Shown here: in pieces, positions 1 to 6,355 of the stretch
How the letters are laid out: the number at the start of each line of letters is the position of its first letter
Position numbering within the stretch: the stretch's first letter is position 1
DNA from: an uncultured Lachnospiraceae bacterium
GTDB lineage: Bacteria; Bacillota; Clostridia; Lachnospirales; Lachnospiraceae
Reading direction: 5' to 3'
DNA length: 8,839 nt
NCBI GenBank assembly: GCA_948438565.1
Contig: CAOJLW010000086.1
Coordinates: 1-8,839 of the forward strand
Program-made: the position numbers and the translations under genes
Notes under the pieces: model-generated
The model's database searches: none
What the model was told of the DNA's origin: nothing
The model's input: the letters and a program-made list of their open reading frames with translations, nothing else

Positions 1-778
1 TTCCGCTCTGGATATGGACCGGTATTTTATCGGCGGCCATCCGATGGCGGGTTCTGAAAAAACAGGCCTGTCTAACGCAACGGCCTACCTGCTGGAAAAC
101 GCCTATTATATCCTGACGCCGTCCCGGCAAATCGATCCCAAGCGCATAGAAGCTTTCCGGGCGTTTATCGCTTCGTTAGGCGCCATTCCGATGATACTGG
201 ATTACGATGCTCACGACGCGGCGACCGCGGCCATCAGCCACCTCCCCCATGTGCTCGCTTCTTCGCTCGTCCATTTCATCCGGCAGTCGGACGATGAAAA
301 AGAAACGATGAAAACGATTGCTGCGGGAGGGTTTAAAGATATGACCCGGATTGCCTCTTCTTCCCCCGTCATGTGGGAAGAGATCTGCTTGGCCAACCAA
401 AAACAGCTTCTGGCTGCGATTGACGCCTACCAAAACAGCCTCTCTCATATCCGCTCCACGATTGCCGCAGCCAATGCGCCGGATATACGGGCATTTTTCC
501 AGTCAGCCAAAGACTACAGGGATTCCCTGGCCGTCGCGCCCAAAGGCCCGATGCAGACGGTCTTTGAGCTCTACTGCGATTTAATTGACGAAGCGGGAGG
601 GATTGCCACCATTGCGACAATCCTCGCCAGCAACCATTTGAATATAAAAAATATCGGAATTATCCATAACCGCGAATTTGAGGACGGCGTATTAAAAATT
701 GAAATGTACGATCAGGAATCCTACCGCCGCTCCATCGAACTGCTCCGCAAATATCACTATACGGTTTATGAACGTTAA
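1..778 (+). CDS. tyrA: Prephenate dehydrogenase with C-terminal ACT domain, 5' partial
   Basis: Oxidises and decarboxylates prephenate to 4-hydroxyphenylpyruvate with NAD+, the committed step to tyrosine in the cytoplasm. The frame is open from base 2, so the ATG at 14 is internal and the N-terminal Rossmann NAD-binding part (about 100 residues) lies left of the window; 258 residues are visible. Diagnostic motifs are GGHPMAGSE (about visible residues 11-19), ENAYYILTP, and a HDAATAAISHLPH stretch of the helical dimerisation domain. The last ~65 residues (IATIATILASNHLNIKNIGI onward) form an ACT domain, the usual site of tyrosine feedback control in Gram-positive TyrA. The TAA at 776-778 is followed 16 bp later by aroA, so the two are almost certainly cotranscribed. 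Function is secure from family motifs; feedback control is inferred. Confidence 0.95.
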   Translation, partial: SALDMDRYFIGGHPMAGSEKTGLSNATAYLLENAYYILTPSRQIDPKRIEAFRAFIASLGAIPMILDYDAHDAATAAISHLPHVLASSLVHFIRQSDDEKETMKTIAAGGFKDMTRIASSSPVMWEEICLANQKQLLAAIDAYQNSLSHIRSTIAAANAPDIRAFFQSAKDYRDSLAVAPKGPMQTVFELYCDLIDEAGGIATIATILASNHLNIKNIGIIHNREFEDGVLKIEMYDQESYRRSIELLRKYHYTVYER

Positions 779-794
779 TTCAGAAAGGACGCTT

Positions 795-2081
795 ATGGAA
801 TTGCAACACGCAACGCAGCTTCGGGGCGCCTTAGCCGTCCCGGGAGATAAATCCATCTCCCACCGCGCCGTTATGTTTGGCGCGATCGCTGAAGGCACGA
901 CCGAAATTACAAATTTTTTACAGGGGGCGGACTGCCTTTCTACTATTTCCTGTTTTCAAAAAATGGGGATTTCCATTGAAAACCAATCCGGACATATTTT
1001 TGTCAAAGGCAAGGGACTGCATGGCTTAACGTCTCCTGCCGGGGCATTAGACGTCGGCAACAGCGGGACGACGGCGCGTCTGTTATCCGGCATTCTGGCC
1101 GGACAGCCGTTTGCTTCTTCTTTAGACGGGGACGCATCGATCCGAACGCGTCCCATGAAACGGATTTTAGATCCGCTCACGTCTATGGGCGCCAAGGTTT
1201 CCAGCGCCAATGGCAACGGATGCGCGCCGCTTACATTTTTACCGGCAAAGCTTTTGGGCATTTCCTATTCCTCTCCGGTCGCATCCGCACAGGTCAAGTC
1301 CTGCCTGCTTCTGGCGGGACTGTATGCAGACGGTGAAACCTCGGTCACGGAGCCAACGCTTTCCAGAAACCATACGGAACTGATGCTCGCCGCATTCGGC
1401 GCAAACATACGCGCCCGGGGTACGACGGTAAGCGTCCAACCCAACCCCCGCCTGATGAGCCAGAAGATTCAAGCGCCAGGCGACATCTCTTCCGCGGCAT
1501 ATTTTATTGCCGCCGGACTCTTGACGCCGGACGCTGAAATTCTGATCCAAAACGTAGGCGTAAACCCCACCAGAGACGGCGTTTTAACCGTTGCCCGCGC
1601 AATGGGCGGCAGGATACAGACCTTAAATATGCGTACCGTATCCGGAGAGCCGGTCTGCGATCTGCTTGTGCAGACCAGCCAATTACATGGAACGTCCATC
1701 GGCGGCGATCTGATTCCCGCTTTGATCGATGAAATTCCGATCCTGGCCGTTTTGGCGGCGTTTGCCGAAGGCGCCACCGTGATCCGGGATGCGGCGGAAT
1801 TAAAAGTCAAGGAATCCAACCGCATTGTTTCCACCACGGAAAATTTAAAACGCATGGGCGCAGACGTTATCCCGACCGACGACGGCATGGTGATAAACGG
1901 CAATCCGGACAAGCTGCACGGCGCAGACTTTGAAAGTTATTTTGACCACCGGATTGCCATGTCTTTTGCAGTCGCCGCATTGGCGATCAAAGACCCCTGC
2001 ACGATATCAGACGCGTCATGCGTCACAATTTCTTATCCCACCTTTTACCAGGACTTGGCCGGACTCATTACAAGGAGGTAA
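795..2081 (+). CDS. aroA: 3-phosphoshikimate 1-carboxyvinyltransferase (EPSP synthase)
   Basis: Transfers the enolpyruvyl group of PEP to shikimate-3-phosphate, the sixth step of the shikimate pathway, in the cytoplasm. I start it at the ATG at 795, behind AGAAAGGA (782-789). The frame is open further upstream to 699, but that would overlap tyrA and adds residues unlike the family. The product is 428 aa, normal length. Family signatures: PGDKSISHR (residues 16-24, catalytic Lys19), GNSGTTAR (88-95), DGDASIRTRPM, SAQVKS, DEIPILAV, LKVKESNRI and DHRIAMSF. SAQVKS resembles class II enzymes (CP4 and Gram-positive type); Gly91 sits where E. coli has Gly96, the position where CP4 carries Ala, so glyphosate tolerance cannot be assumed. 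It is the middle gene of the tyrA-aroA-rqcH unit; its last codons form the RBS of rqcH. Confidence 0.96.
   Translation: MELQHATQLRGALAVPGDKSISHRAVMFGAIAEGTTEITNFLQGADCLSTISCFQKMGISIENQSGHIFVKGKGLHGLTSPAGALDVGNSGTTARLLSGILAGQPFASSLDGDASIRTRPMKRILDPLTSMGAKVSSANGNGCAPLTFLPAKLLGISYSSPVASAQVKSCLLLAGLYADGETSVTEPTLSRNHTELMLAAFGANIRARGTTVSVQPNPRLMSQKIQAPGDISSAAYFIAAGLLTPDAEILIQNVGVNPTRDGVLTVARAMGGRIQTLNMRTVSGEPVCDLLVQTSQLHGTSIGGDLIPALIDEIPILAVLAAFAEGATVIRDAAELKVKESNRIVSTTENLKRMGADVIPTDDGMVINGNPDKLHGADFESYFDHRIAMSFAVAALAIKDPCTISDASCVTISYPTFYQDLAGLITRR
2072..2078 (+). promoter_or_regulatory. Ribosome binding site of rqcH inside the aroA 3' end
   Basis: AAGGAGG is a near-perfect anti-16S match, 8 nt before the ATG at 2087. 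It lies within the last codons of aroA, whose stop is at 2079-2081. It decides the rqcH start against the open frame reaching back to 2018, and implies translational coupling of the two genes. Confidence 0.85.
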
Positions 2082-2086
2082 CACCT

Positions 2087-3823
2087 ATGGCTTTTGACGG
2101 AATTACCGTAGCAAACCTTGTCTGGGAATTAAACCAGACTATTCTAAACAGCCGGATCAGTAAAATTGCCCAGCCGGAAAACGATGAACTGCTCTTTACG
2201 CTAAAAAGCGCAAACGGCCAACGCCGGCTCGCCATGTCCGCCAGCGCGTCGCTGCCTTTTTTATATCTGACCAAACAAAACAAACCGAGTCCGCTGACTG
2301 CCCCGAATTTCTGCATGGTCTTGCGCAAGCACATTGCCAACGGCCGTATCGTCGGCATTTCACAACCCGGTCTCGAACGGATTATCCGTTTTGACATTGA
2401 GCATTTTGACGATTTGGGAGATCTGTGTCAAAAAACTCTGATCGTGGAATTGATGGGCAAGCACAGCAACATTATTTTCTGCAAAGAGGATGGCGTCATT
2501 ATCGACAGCATCAAGCATATTTCCGCCCAAATCAGCTCCGTTCGGGAGGTTCTGCCCGGCAGAGCCTATTTTATCCCGGAAACAGCAAAAAAAGAAAATC
2601 CTCTGCTCGCCACCAAAGAATCGTTTGACGCCGCTGTATTTGGCAAACCCGAATCCGTATGCAAAGCCATCTACAGCTCCTATACCGGCATCAGTCCTTC
2701 CATCGCCAACGAAATCTGCTACCGTGCCGGCATCGACGGGGATTTTGCGACAAGCTCTCTGTCCAAGGACGAGCAGTACCACCTCTACCATCACTTTGAC
2801 TGGCTGGTTTCGGATATCCGGGAAGCCAAATTTTCCCCAAATATCCTCTATAAGGGCAAAGAGCCAATTGAATTTGCCGCGCTTGACTGCACCAGCTATC
2901 AAAATTATACAAAAACGACGTATGCTTCTATCTCCGAAGCTTTAGAGACTTACTATGCCGATAAAAACAGCTATACCAGAATTCGCCAGAAATCCTCGGA
3001 TCTGCGCCGGATCGTCTCTACGGCTCTGGAACGGAACCGCAAAAAATACGGCTTACAGCAAAAACAGCTTCAGGACACCGTAAAACGCGACAAATACAAG
3101 ATCTACGGGGAGCTTCTTAACACCTATGGCTACGGTTTAGAAGAAGGGGTCAAAACGCTGGAATGCCTGAATTATTACACCAACGAACCCATTGCCGTCC
3201 CATTAGATCCCACGCTGACCCCGTTAGAAAACGCCCAAAAATATTTTGATCGCTACAACAAATTAAAACGAACCTATGAGGCTTTAAGCGAACGGATCGA
3301 GGAAACCCGGGACGAAACGACGCATTTGGAGAGCATTGCGGCCGCGCTTGATATCGCGGTCTCGGAAGACGATCTGGTGCAGATCCGGGAAGAACTGGTG
3401 GAATACGGCTATATCCGCAAAAAACGCGGCGCCAAAAAAGAAAAAATCAAAAGCAAGCCGTTCCACTATCTATCCTCTGACGGCTTTCATATGTACGTCG
3501 GCAAAAACAACTACCAAAACGACGAGCTGACTTTTAAAATGGCCACTGGCAATGACTGGTGGTTCCACGCCAAAGGAATGCCGGGTTCTCATGTGATTGT
3601 TAAATCCGACGGCGAAGAGCTCCCCGACCGCACCTTTGAAGAAGCCGGAAAACTGGCCGGCTACTATTCCAAAGGGCGCGATAATGAAAAAGTGGAAATC
3701 GACTATCTGCAAAAGAAAAATGTCAAGAAACCCAACAAAAGCGCGCCCGGATTTGTCGTTTACTATACGAACTATTCGCTGACGATACACCCGGATATTT
3801 CCGACCTCAAACAACTTCCATAG
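2087..3823 (+). CDS. rqcH: RqcH / NFACT-family ribosome quality-control protein (FbpA-like)
   Basis: Bacterial homologue of eukaryotic Rqc2/NEMF. It binds obstructed 50S subunits carrying peptidyl-tRNA and recruits tRNA-Ala to add C-terminal alanine tails that mark stalled chains for degradation. Older annotations call it fibronectin-binding protein. The product is 578 aa, typical length. Visible order: NFACT-N domain from residue 1 (MAFDGITVANLVWEL, and VELMGKHSNIIF near 125), a helical and coiled-coil middle rich in Lys/Glu/Arg (about 300-450), and a C-terminal NFACT-R (DUF814) domain with FHYLSSDGFHMYVGKNNYQN, WWFHAKGMPGSHVIV and a closing YTNYSLTIHPD. Start chosen on AAGGAGG at 2072-2078. 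The Asp-Arg pair at 97-98 of B. subtilis RqcH reads Glu97-Arg98 here. Last gene of the tyrA-aroA operon, with a 5-bp gap and a hairpin just after its stop. Confidence 0.93.
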   Translation: MAFDGITVANLVWELNQTILNSRISKIAQPENDELLFTLKSANGQRRLAMSASASLPFLYLTKQNKPSPLTAPNFCMVLRKHIANGRIVGISQPGLERIIRFDIEHFDDLGDLCQKTLIVELMGKHSNIIFCKEDGVIIDSIKHISAQISSVREVLPGRAYFIPETAKKENPLLATKESFDAAVFGKPESVCKAIYSSYTGISPSIANEICYRAGIDGDFATSSLSKDEQYHLYHHFDWLVSDIREAKFSPNILYKGKEPIEFAALDCTSYQNYTKTTYASISEALETYYADKNSYTRIRQKSSDLRRIVSTALERNRKKYGLQQKQLQDTVKRDKYKIYGELLNTYGYGLEEGVKTLECLNYYTNEPIAVPLDPTLTPLENAQKYFDRYNKLKRTYEALSERIEETRDETTHLESIAAALDIAVSEDDLVQIREELVEYGYIRKKRGAKKEKIKSKPFHYLSSDGFHMYVGKNNYQNDELTFKMATGNDWWFHAKGMPGSHVIVKSDGEELPDRTFEEAGKLAGYYSKGRDNEKVEIDYLQKKNVKKPNKSAPGFVVYYTNYSLTIHPDISDLKQLP

Positions 3824-3834
3824 ATTTTCCAAAC

Positions 3835-3858
3835 ATACCCTCAGTCCACTGAGGGTAT
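3835..3858 (+). terminator. Hairpin after the tyrA-aroA-rqcH operon
   Basis: Perfect 10-bp inverted repeat ATACCCTCAG / CTGAGGGTAT around a TCCA loop, 11 bp after the rqcH stop. The following sequence (CGTATATTGTTATAG) is only moderately U-rich, so intrinsic termination is likely but not textbook. The near-perfect symmetry could let it act from either side. Confidence 0.7.
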
Positions 3859-3904
3859 CGTATATTGTTATAGAAGTATAGGATATTCCGAAAGAAATTC
3901 AGGC

Positions 3905-4493
3905 AGAAATGTTTTCAACCTGTTACTGACCAATGAACCTACGCTAATCGCAATGAAAAGCGAATACTTACGCATCTTTGGCCCGTCTTATCTTTTTTCC
4001 GCTATTGCACAGGTCTATATGACGATTATGAAAAACTGAAACGCCGTAACTATGAGCACGGCAATCAGAAGCGTAATGGTTGCATTCAATATCCTGCTGA
4101 ACGCCGTATTGATTTTTGGCCTGTTTTTTGCGCCTGCCATGGGAATTGCTGGGGCGGCATGGGCGACCGTAGCGAAAACCGCCGTATAAATGCTTTGGAA
4201 CGTCCTTTATACAACCGTCAAGATAAAGCCAATCCGAATCCATCTGTTTGAAAAACACCCGGATTTGACCAGACAATTTTGGAATAAAACCGCCTCGATC
4301 CTGTGTACTGAGTTGATCTGGGGCGGCGGCTTATCCGGCCTCCTTTTGCTTGCCCTGTCCCCTGTGATTTGTCTGGAAGATCCCCGTGCTGGCCGTATAT
4401 GTGATTTTAAATCTGGATGAAATCGTAAAACTGCCGGCGGTTTACAGGCATTATAAAAAATATATCTGGCTGCATAATTTAACCAAAGCGTAA
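3905..4493 (+). pseudogene. Remnant of a MATE-family multidrug/Na+ antiporter (C-terminal half)
   Basis: MATE transporters are 12-helix membrane proteins of about 450 aa that export drugs in exchange for Na+ or H+. Only the C-terminal half is recognisable, and it is broken. From about 3911 the frame reads LLTNEPTLIAMKSEYLRIFG then AQVYMTIMKN, stops at TGA 4037-4039, and continues in the same frame with NILLNAVLIFGLFFAPAMGI and AGAAWATVAKTAV to a TAA at 4187-4189. After LYTTVKIKPIRIHLFEKHPD the frame changes by +1 near 4371, giving VWKIPVLAVYVILNLDEIVK and LPAVYRHYKKYIWLHNLTKA before TAA 4491-4493. Between CTELIWGGG and the closing segment, helices expected in the family are missing, which suggests an internal deletion. 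There is no start codon or N-terminal half. The exact left edge is uncertain. The open stretch 4190-4420 is part of this remnant, not a separate gene. Confidence 0.8.
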
Positions 4494-4530
4494 TCGAAAC
4501 GCCGTCGGCCATGCAGCATAGCAAGCGGCA

Positions 4531-4558
4531 GGGATACTTGCTTTTTATGCAGTGTCCC
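4531..4558. terminator. Imperfect hairpin between the MATE remnant and the GrpB-family gene
   Basis: GGGATACTTGC (4531-4541) pairs with GCAGTGTCCC (4549-4558), with one wobble and one bulge around a 7-nt AT loop. It overlaps the stop codon of the minus-strand gene (4545-4547). Neither side has a long U tract, so a terminator role is tentative. Confidence 0.35.
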
Positions 4559-5108
4559 TACCCTCCCTTTTGGCACGTTCCGTATATTGATTCACAAAAG
4601 CGCTTTTCGCGTCGGTATACGCGTCGCGGTGATATTCATATTTTTTCCAGAGCCGTATCTTAAGCCTTTCGTATTCTTTAGCCAATGCAGGATGCCTGTT
4701 CATATAATCCCGAAAATACAATTCGTCTGCGTCGCCGTCATAACGCAAATGCAGATGAAACACTTTTGGGGCAAAGCCGGTAGCGGTATATCCTTGATTG
4801 AAGGAGATCCGGTTGACTGTTTCTGACATACACAGGTAGCCATGTTTTAACAGTTTTTCTTTTACTTTTGTCATAGACGCGTTTTGTGGAATTTCAACTA
4901 AAATATCTATGATCGGTTTTGCCCATATACGCTCTATTGCAGTGCTTCCAATATGATGAATTCGAATCGTATCCATGCACAGGCACGATAAAAGCTTTTG
5001 TTTTTCTTCCTCATACCAATCTTTCCAATACGCTTGATGTTCGGTAAGGACAATCGGAAATAATTGCCATAATTCTTCCAGCGTCATTTCAGATAAATTG
5101 CATTGCAT
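4545..5108 (-). CDS. GrpB/UPF0157 family protein
   Basis: A 187-aa cytoplasmic protein of the GrpB (UPF0157) family, which has a nucleotidyltransferase-like fold; the biological role is poorly defined, and the domain also occurs fused to dephospho-CoA kinase in some bacteria. The family core is clear: HIGSTAIERI at residues 52-61, KPIIDILVEI at 64-73, then FHLHLRY and LYFRDYMNRHPALAKEYERL near the C-terminus, followed by a basic helical tail (ERAKREGR). The ATG at 5106-5108 is preceded on the minus strand by AAAGGAT with about 7 nt spacing. It stands alone, divergent from the ferredoxin gene, and the 99-bp space between them contains the GTGACTTTGTCAC dyad. Its own -10 box is unclear; TATAGG/TAGGAT near 5124-5131 on the minus strand is a candidate. 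Confidence 0.88.
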   Translation of the reverse strand: MQCNLSEMTLEELWQLFPIVLTEHQAYWKDWYEEEKQKLLSCLCMDTIRIHHIGSTAIERIWAKPIIDILVEIPQNASMTKVKEKLLKHGYLCMSETVNRISFNQGYTATGFAPKVFHLHLRYDGDADELYFRDYMNRHPALAKEYERLKIRLWKKYEYHRDAYTDAKSAFVNQYTERAKREGRDTA

Positions 5109-5138
5109 GATATCATCCTTTCATATCCTATACGCTTG

Positions 5139-5151
5139 GTGACTTTGTCAC
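5139..5151. promoter_or_regulatory. Candidate Crp/Fnr-family operator before the ferredoxin operon
   Basis: Perfect dyad GTGAC-TTT-GTCAC. It shares 11 of 13 bases with GTGACTTCATCAC at 5972-5984. It ends 22 bp before the TATACT box at 5174-5179, putting its centre (5145) near -41, the class II activator position. The Crp/Fnr-family regulator encoded at 6344-7018 is the obvious candidate binder; that link is inference. Confidence 0.7.
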
Positions 5152-5173
5152 TGAAGAAGCATCTGTGATTTTA

Positions 5174-5179
5174 TATACT
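5174..5179 (+). promoter_or_regulatory. -10 box of the ferredoxin operon promoter
   Basis: TATACT matches the sigma-A -10 consensus at five of six bases. The expected -35 position (about 5151-5156, CTGAAG) does not resemble TTGACA, which suggests activator dependence. A start near 5186 would give a short leader of about 22 nt containing the AAAAGGAG ribosome binding site at 5193-5200. Confidence 0.65.
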
Positions 5180-5207
5180 GTTTTTACAAAACAAAAGGAG
5201 ACTGACG

Positions 5208-5405
5208 ATGATGAAACGAAAAGCAACCGTCAATATAACGGAATGCGTTGCCTGCGGATGCTGTATGAAGGTTTGCCCGCGCAACGCCATTGGCATCCCA
5301 AAAGGCGTCTACGCCAAAATCAACCGGGATCTTTGCGTAGGCTGCGGAAAATGCGCATCCGAATGCCCGGCCAGCGTCATTACATTGGAGGTGACAGAAC
5401 CATGA
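5208..5405 (+). CDS. 2[4Fe-4S] ferredoxin
   Basis: A 65-aa bacterial-type ferredoxin carrying low-potential electrons in the cytoplasm. Two canonical cluster motifs are visible: C13-x2-C16-x2-C19-x3-C23-Pro (CVACGCCMKVCP) and C43-x2-C46-x2-C49-x3-C53-Pro (CVGCGKCASECP). An additional Cys18 inside the first motif is unusual but outside the ligand spacing. The ATG at 5208 follows AAAAGGAG with 7 nt spacing; the next codon is also ATG. The stop overlaps the start of the membrane Fe-S gene by 4 nt (ATGA), so the two are translationally coupled and the products probably exchange electrons (inference). Transcription is likely driven by the dyad-controlled promoter at 5139-5179. Confidence 0.93.
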   Translation: MMKRKATVNITECVACGCCMKVCPRNAIGIPKGVYAKINRDLCVGCGKCASECPASVITLEVTEP

Positions 5406-5995
5406 AACAAAAAAAGAAATGGTACGACTATCTATGGATCGTTTCTCTGTCCTATCTGATTTTGGGATATTTTAATATCCTGTTTGCATGGCTGGGACTT
5501 CTCTGCTTCTTTATACCGCTTATTATAGCGGTTGTCAAAGGCAACAAAGCCTATTGCAATCGATATTGCGGAAGAGGACAATTATTTTCCCTGCTGGGCG
5601 GCCGATTTGGACTTTCACGAAAAAAAGATATTCCAAAATGGATGCGATCCGGTTATTTCCGCTATGGATTTTTAAGTTTCTTCTTTGCCATGTTTTTTCT
5701 GATGCTTTGGAATACATATTTGGTATTTGCCGGGACAAAAGATTTAAACACGGCGGTAACATTGCTGTGGACGTTTCGGCTTCCGTGGCGTCAGGCCTAT
5801 CACGGCACATTGTTTTCGGAAGGCGTAGCGCAATTTGCATTTGGTTTTTACAGCGTAATGCTTACCTCCACGATTCTGGGTCTGATTACCATGATCTTAT
5901 GCAAACCACGTTCCTGGTGCGTATATTGCCCGATGGGGACGATGACGCAGTTAATATGTAAAGCAAAAAATGTGACTTCATCACGAAAATCTTAA
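5402..5995 (+). CDS. Membrane-bound 4Fe-4S-binding protein (NapH/YccM-like)
   Basis: A 197-aa integral membrane protein of the kind annotated as 4Fe-4S binding protein, related in layout to NapH/NosR/YccM electron-transfer subunits but shorter. About four hydrophobic helices are visible: two near residues 11-45, one in FLSFFFAMFFLMLWNTYLVF, and one in FAFGFYSVMLTSTILGLITM. Cysteines lie at the membrane edges: C52-x3-C56-Gly after helix 2, and C167, C173-x2-C176-Pro and C186 after helix 4. It lacks the two full C-x2-C-x2-C-x3-CP ferredoxin motifs of larger homologues; the preceding ferredoxin may supply those clusters (inference). ATG 5402-5404 overlaps the ferredoxin stop in ATGA. The 3' end (codons near 5972-5984) also contains the operator-like dyad that serves trxA. 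The precise electron donor and acceptor are unknown. Confidence 0.85.
   Translation: MKQKKKWYDYLWIVSLSYLILGYFNILFAWLGLLCFFIPLIIAVVKGNKAYCNRYCGRGQLFSLLGGRFGLSRKKDIPKWMRSGYFRYGFLSFFFAMFFLMLWNTYLVFAGTKDLNTAVTLLWTFRLPWRQAYHGTLFSEGVAQFAFGFYSVMLTSTILGLITMILCKPRSWCVYCPMGTMTQLICKAKNVTSSRKS
5972..5984. promoter_or_regulatory. Candidate Crp/Fnr-family operator before trxA
   Basis: Dyad GTGA-CTTCA-TCAC, matching the 5139-5151 site at 11 of 13 bases. It lies inside the last codons of the membrane Fe-S gene and ends exactly 22 bp before TATACT at 6007-6012, the same spacing as the first site. Placement inside coding sequence with a conserved promoter distance argues against chance. Confidence 0.68.
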
Positions 5996-6006
5996 CCAAT
6001 ACCGGT

Positions 6007-6012
6007 TATACT
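6007..6012 (+). promoter_or_regulatory. -10 box of the trxA promoter
   Basis: TATACT, identical to the ferredoxin promoter -10. No TTGACA-like -35 is present at the expected place (about 5984-5989, CGAAAA). The predicted start is near 6019, leaving a leader of about 28 nt with AAGGAAGG at 6031-6038 as the ribosome binding site. Confidence 0.65.
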
Positions 6013-6046
6013 AATCACAGATACAATAGAAAGGAAGGTAACGATT

Positions 6047-6355
6047 ATGTCAACACTCAGTATCAATAAAGATAATTTTGCTTCTGTTAAAACAAGCGAT
6101 AAATCCGTTCTTTTGGATTTTTATGCCGATTGGTGCGGCCCCTGCCGCATGGTATCCCCAATCGTAGACGAAATCGCGGAGGAAAACCCGCAATACCTGA
6201 TTGGCAAGATCAACGTGGATCAGGAGCCGGAACTCGCGCAGGCATTTGGGGTTATGAGCATTCCGACGCTGGCCGTAATGAAAAACGGCAAAGTAATTAA
6301 ACAATCAACCGGCGCACAACCAAAAACGCAAATTCTTGCCATGTTAGAGGGTTAA
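6047..6355 (+). CDS. trxA: Thioredoxin
   Basis: A 102-aa cytoplasmic thioredoxin, a dithiol-disulfide oxidoreductase that reduces protein disulfides and is normally recharged by an NADPH- or ferredoxin-dependent thioredoxin reductase. The active site is WCGPC with Cys30 and Cys33; the buried acid Asp24 (E. coli Asp26) is in LLDFYADW, and the cis-proline is Pro73 in SIPT. The length is slightly short but complete. The ATG follows AAGGAAGG with 8 nt spacing. It has its own promoter (5972-6012) although it lies only 51 bp after the membrane Fe-S gene, so it can be expressed both alone and by readthrough. Its last 12 bases overlap the 3' end of the convergent Crp/Fnr gene, leaving no room for an ordinary terminator. 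No thioredoxin reductase gene is in the window. Confidence 0.96.
   Translation: MSTLSINKDNFASVKTSDKSVLLDFYADWCGPCRMVSPIVDEIAEENPQYLIGKINVDQEPELAQAFGVMSIPTLAVMKNGKVIKQSTGAQPKTQILAMLEG

Noticed and set aside
699..794. Upstream extension of aroA
   Set aside because: It would overlap tyrA by 80 bp and lacks a ribosome binding site; AGAAAGGA at 782-789 marks the ATG at 795.
4190..4420. 76-codon open frame as an independent gene
   Set aside because: It is the in-frame continuation of the MATE remnant after a TAA, and no ribosome binding site precedes it.
5165..5401. N-terminal extension of the membrane Fe-S protein
   Set aside because: It overlaps the clear ferredoxin gene in another frame; the ATGA overlap at 5402 gives the proper start.
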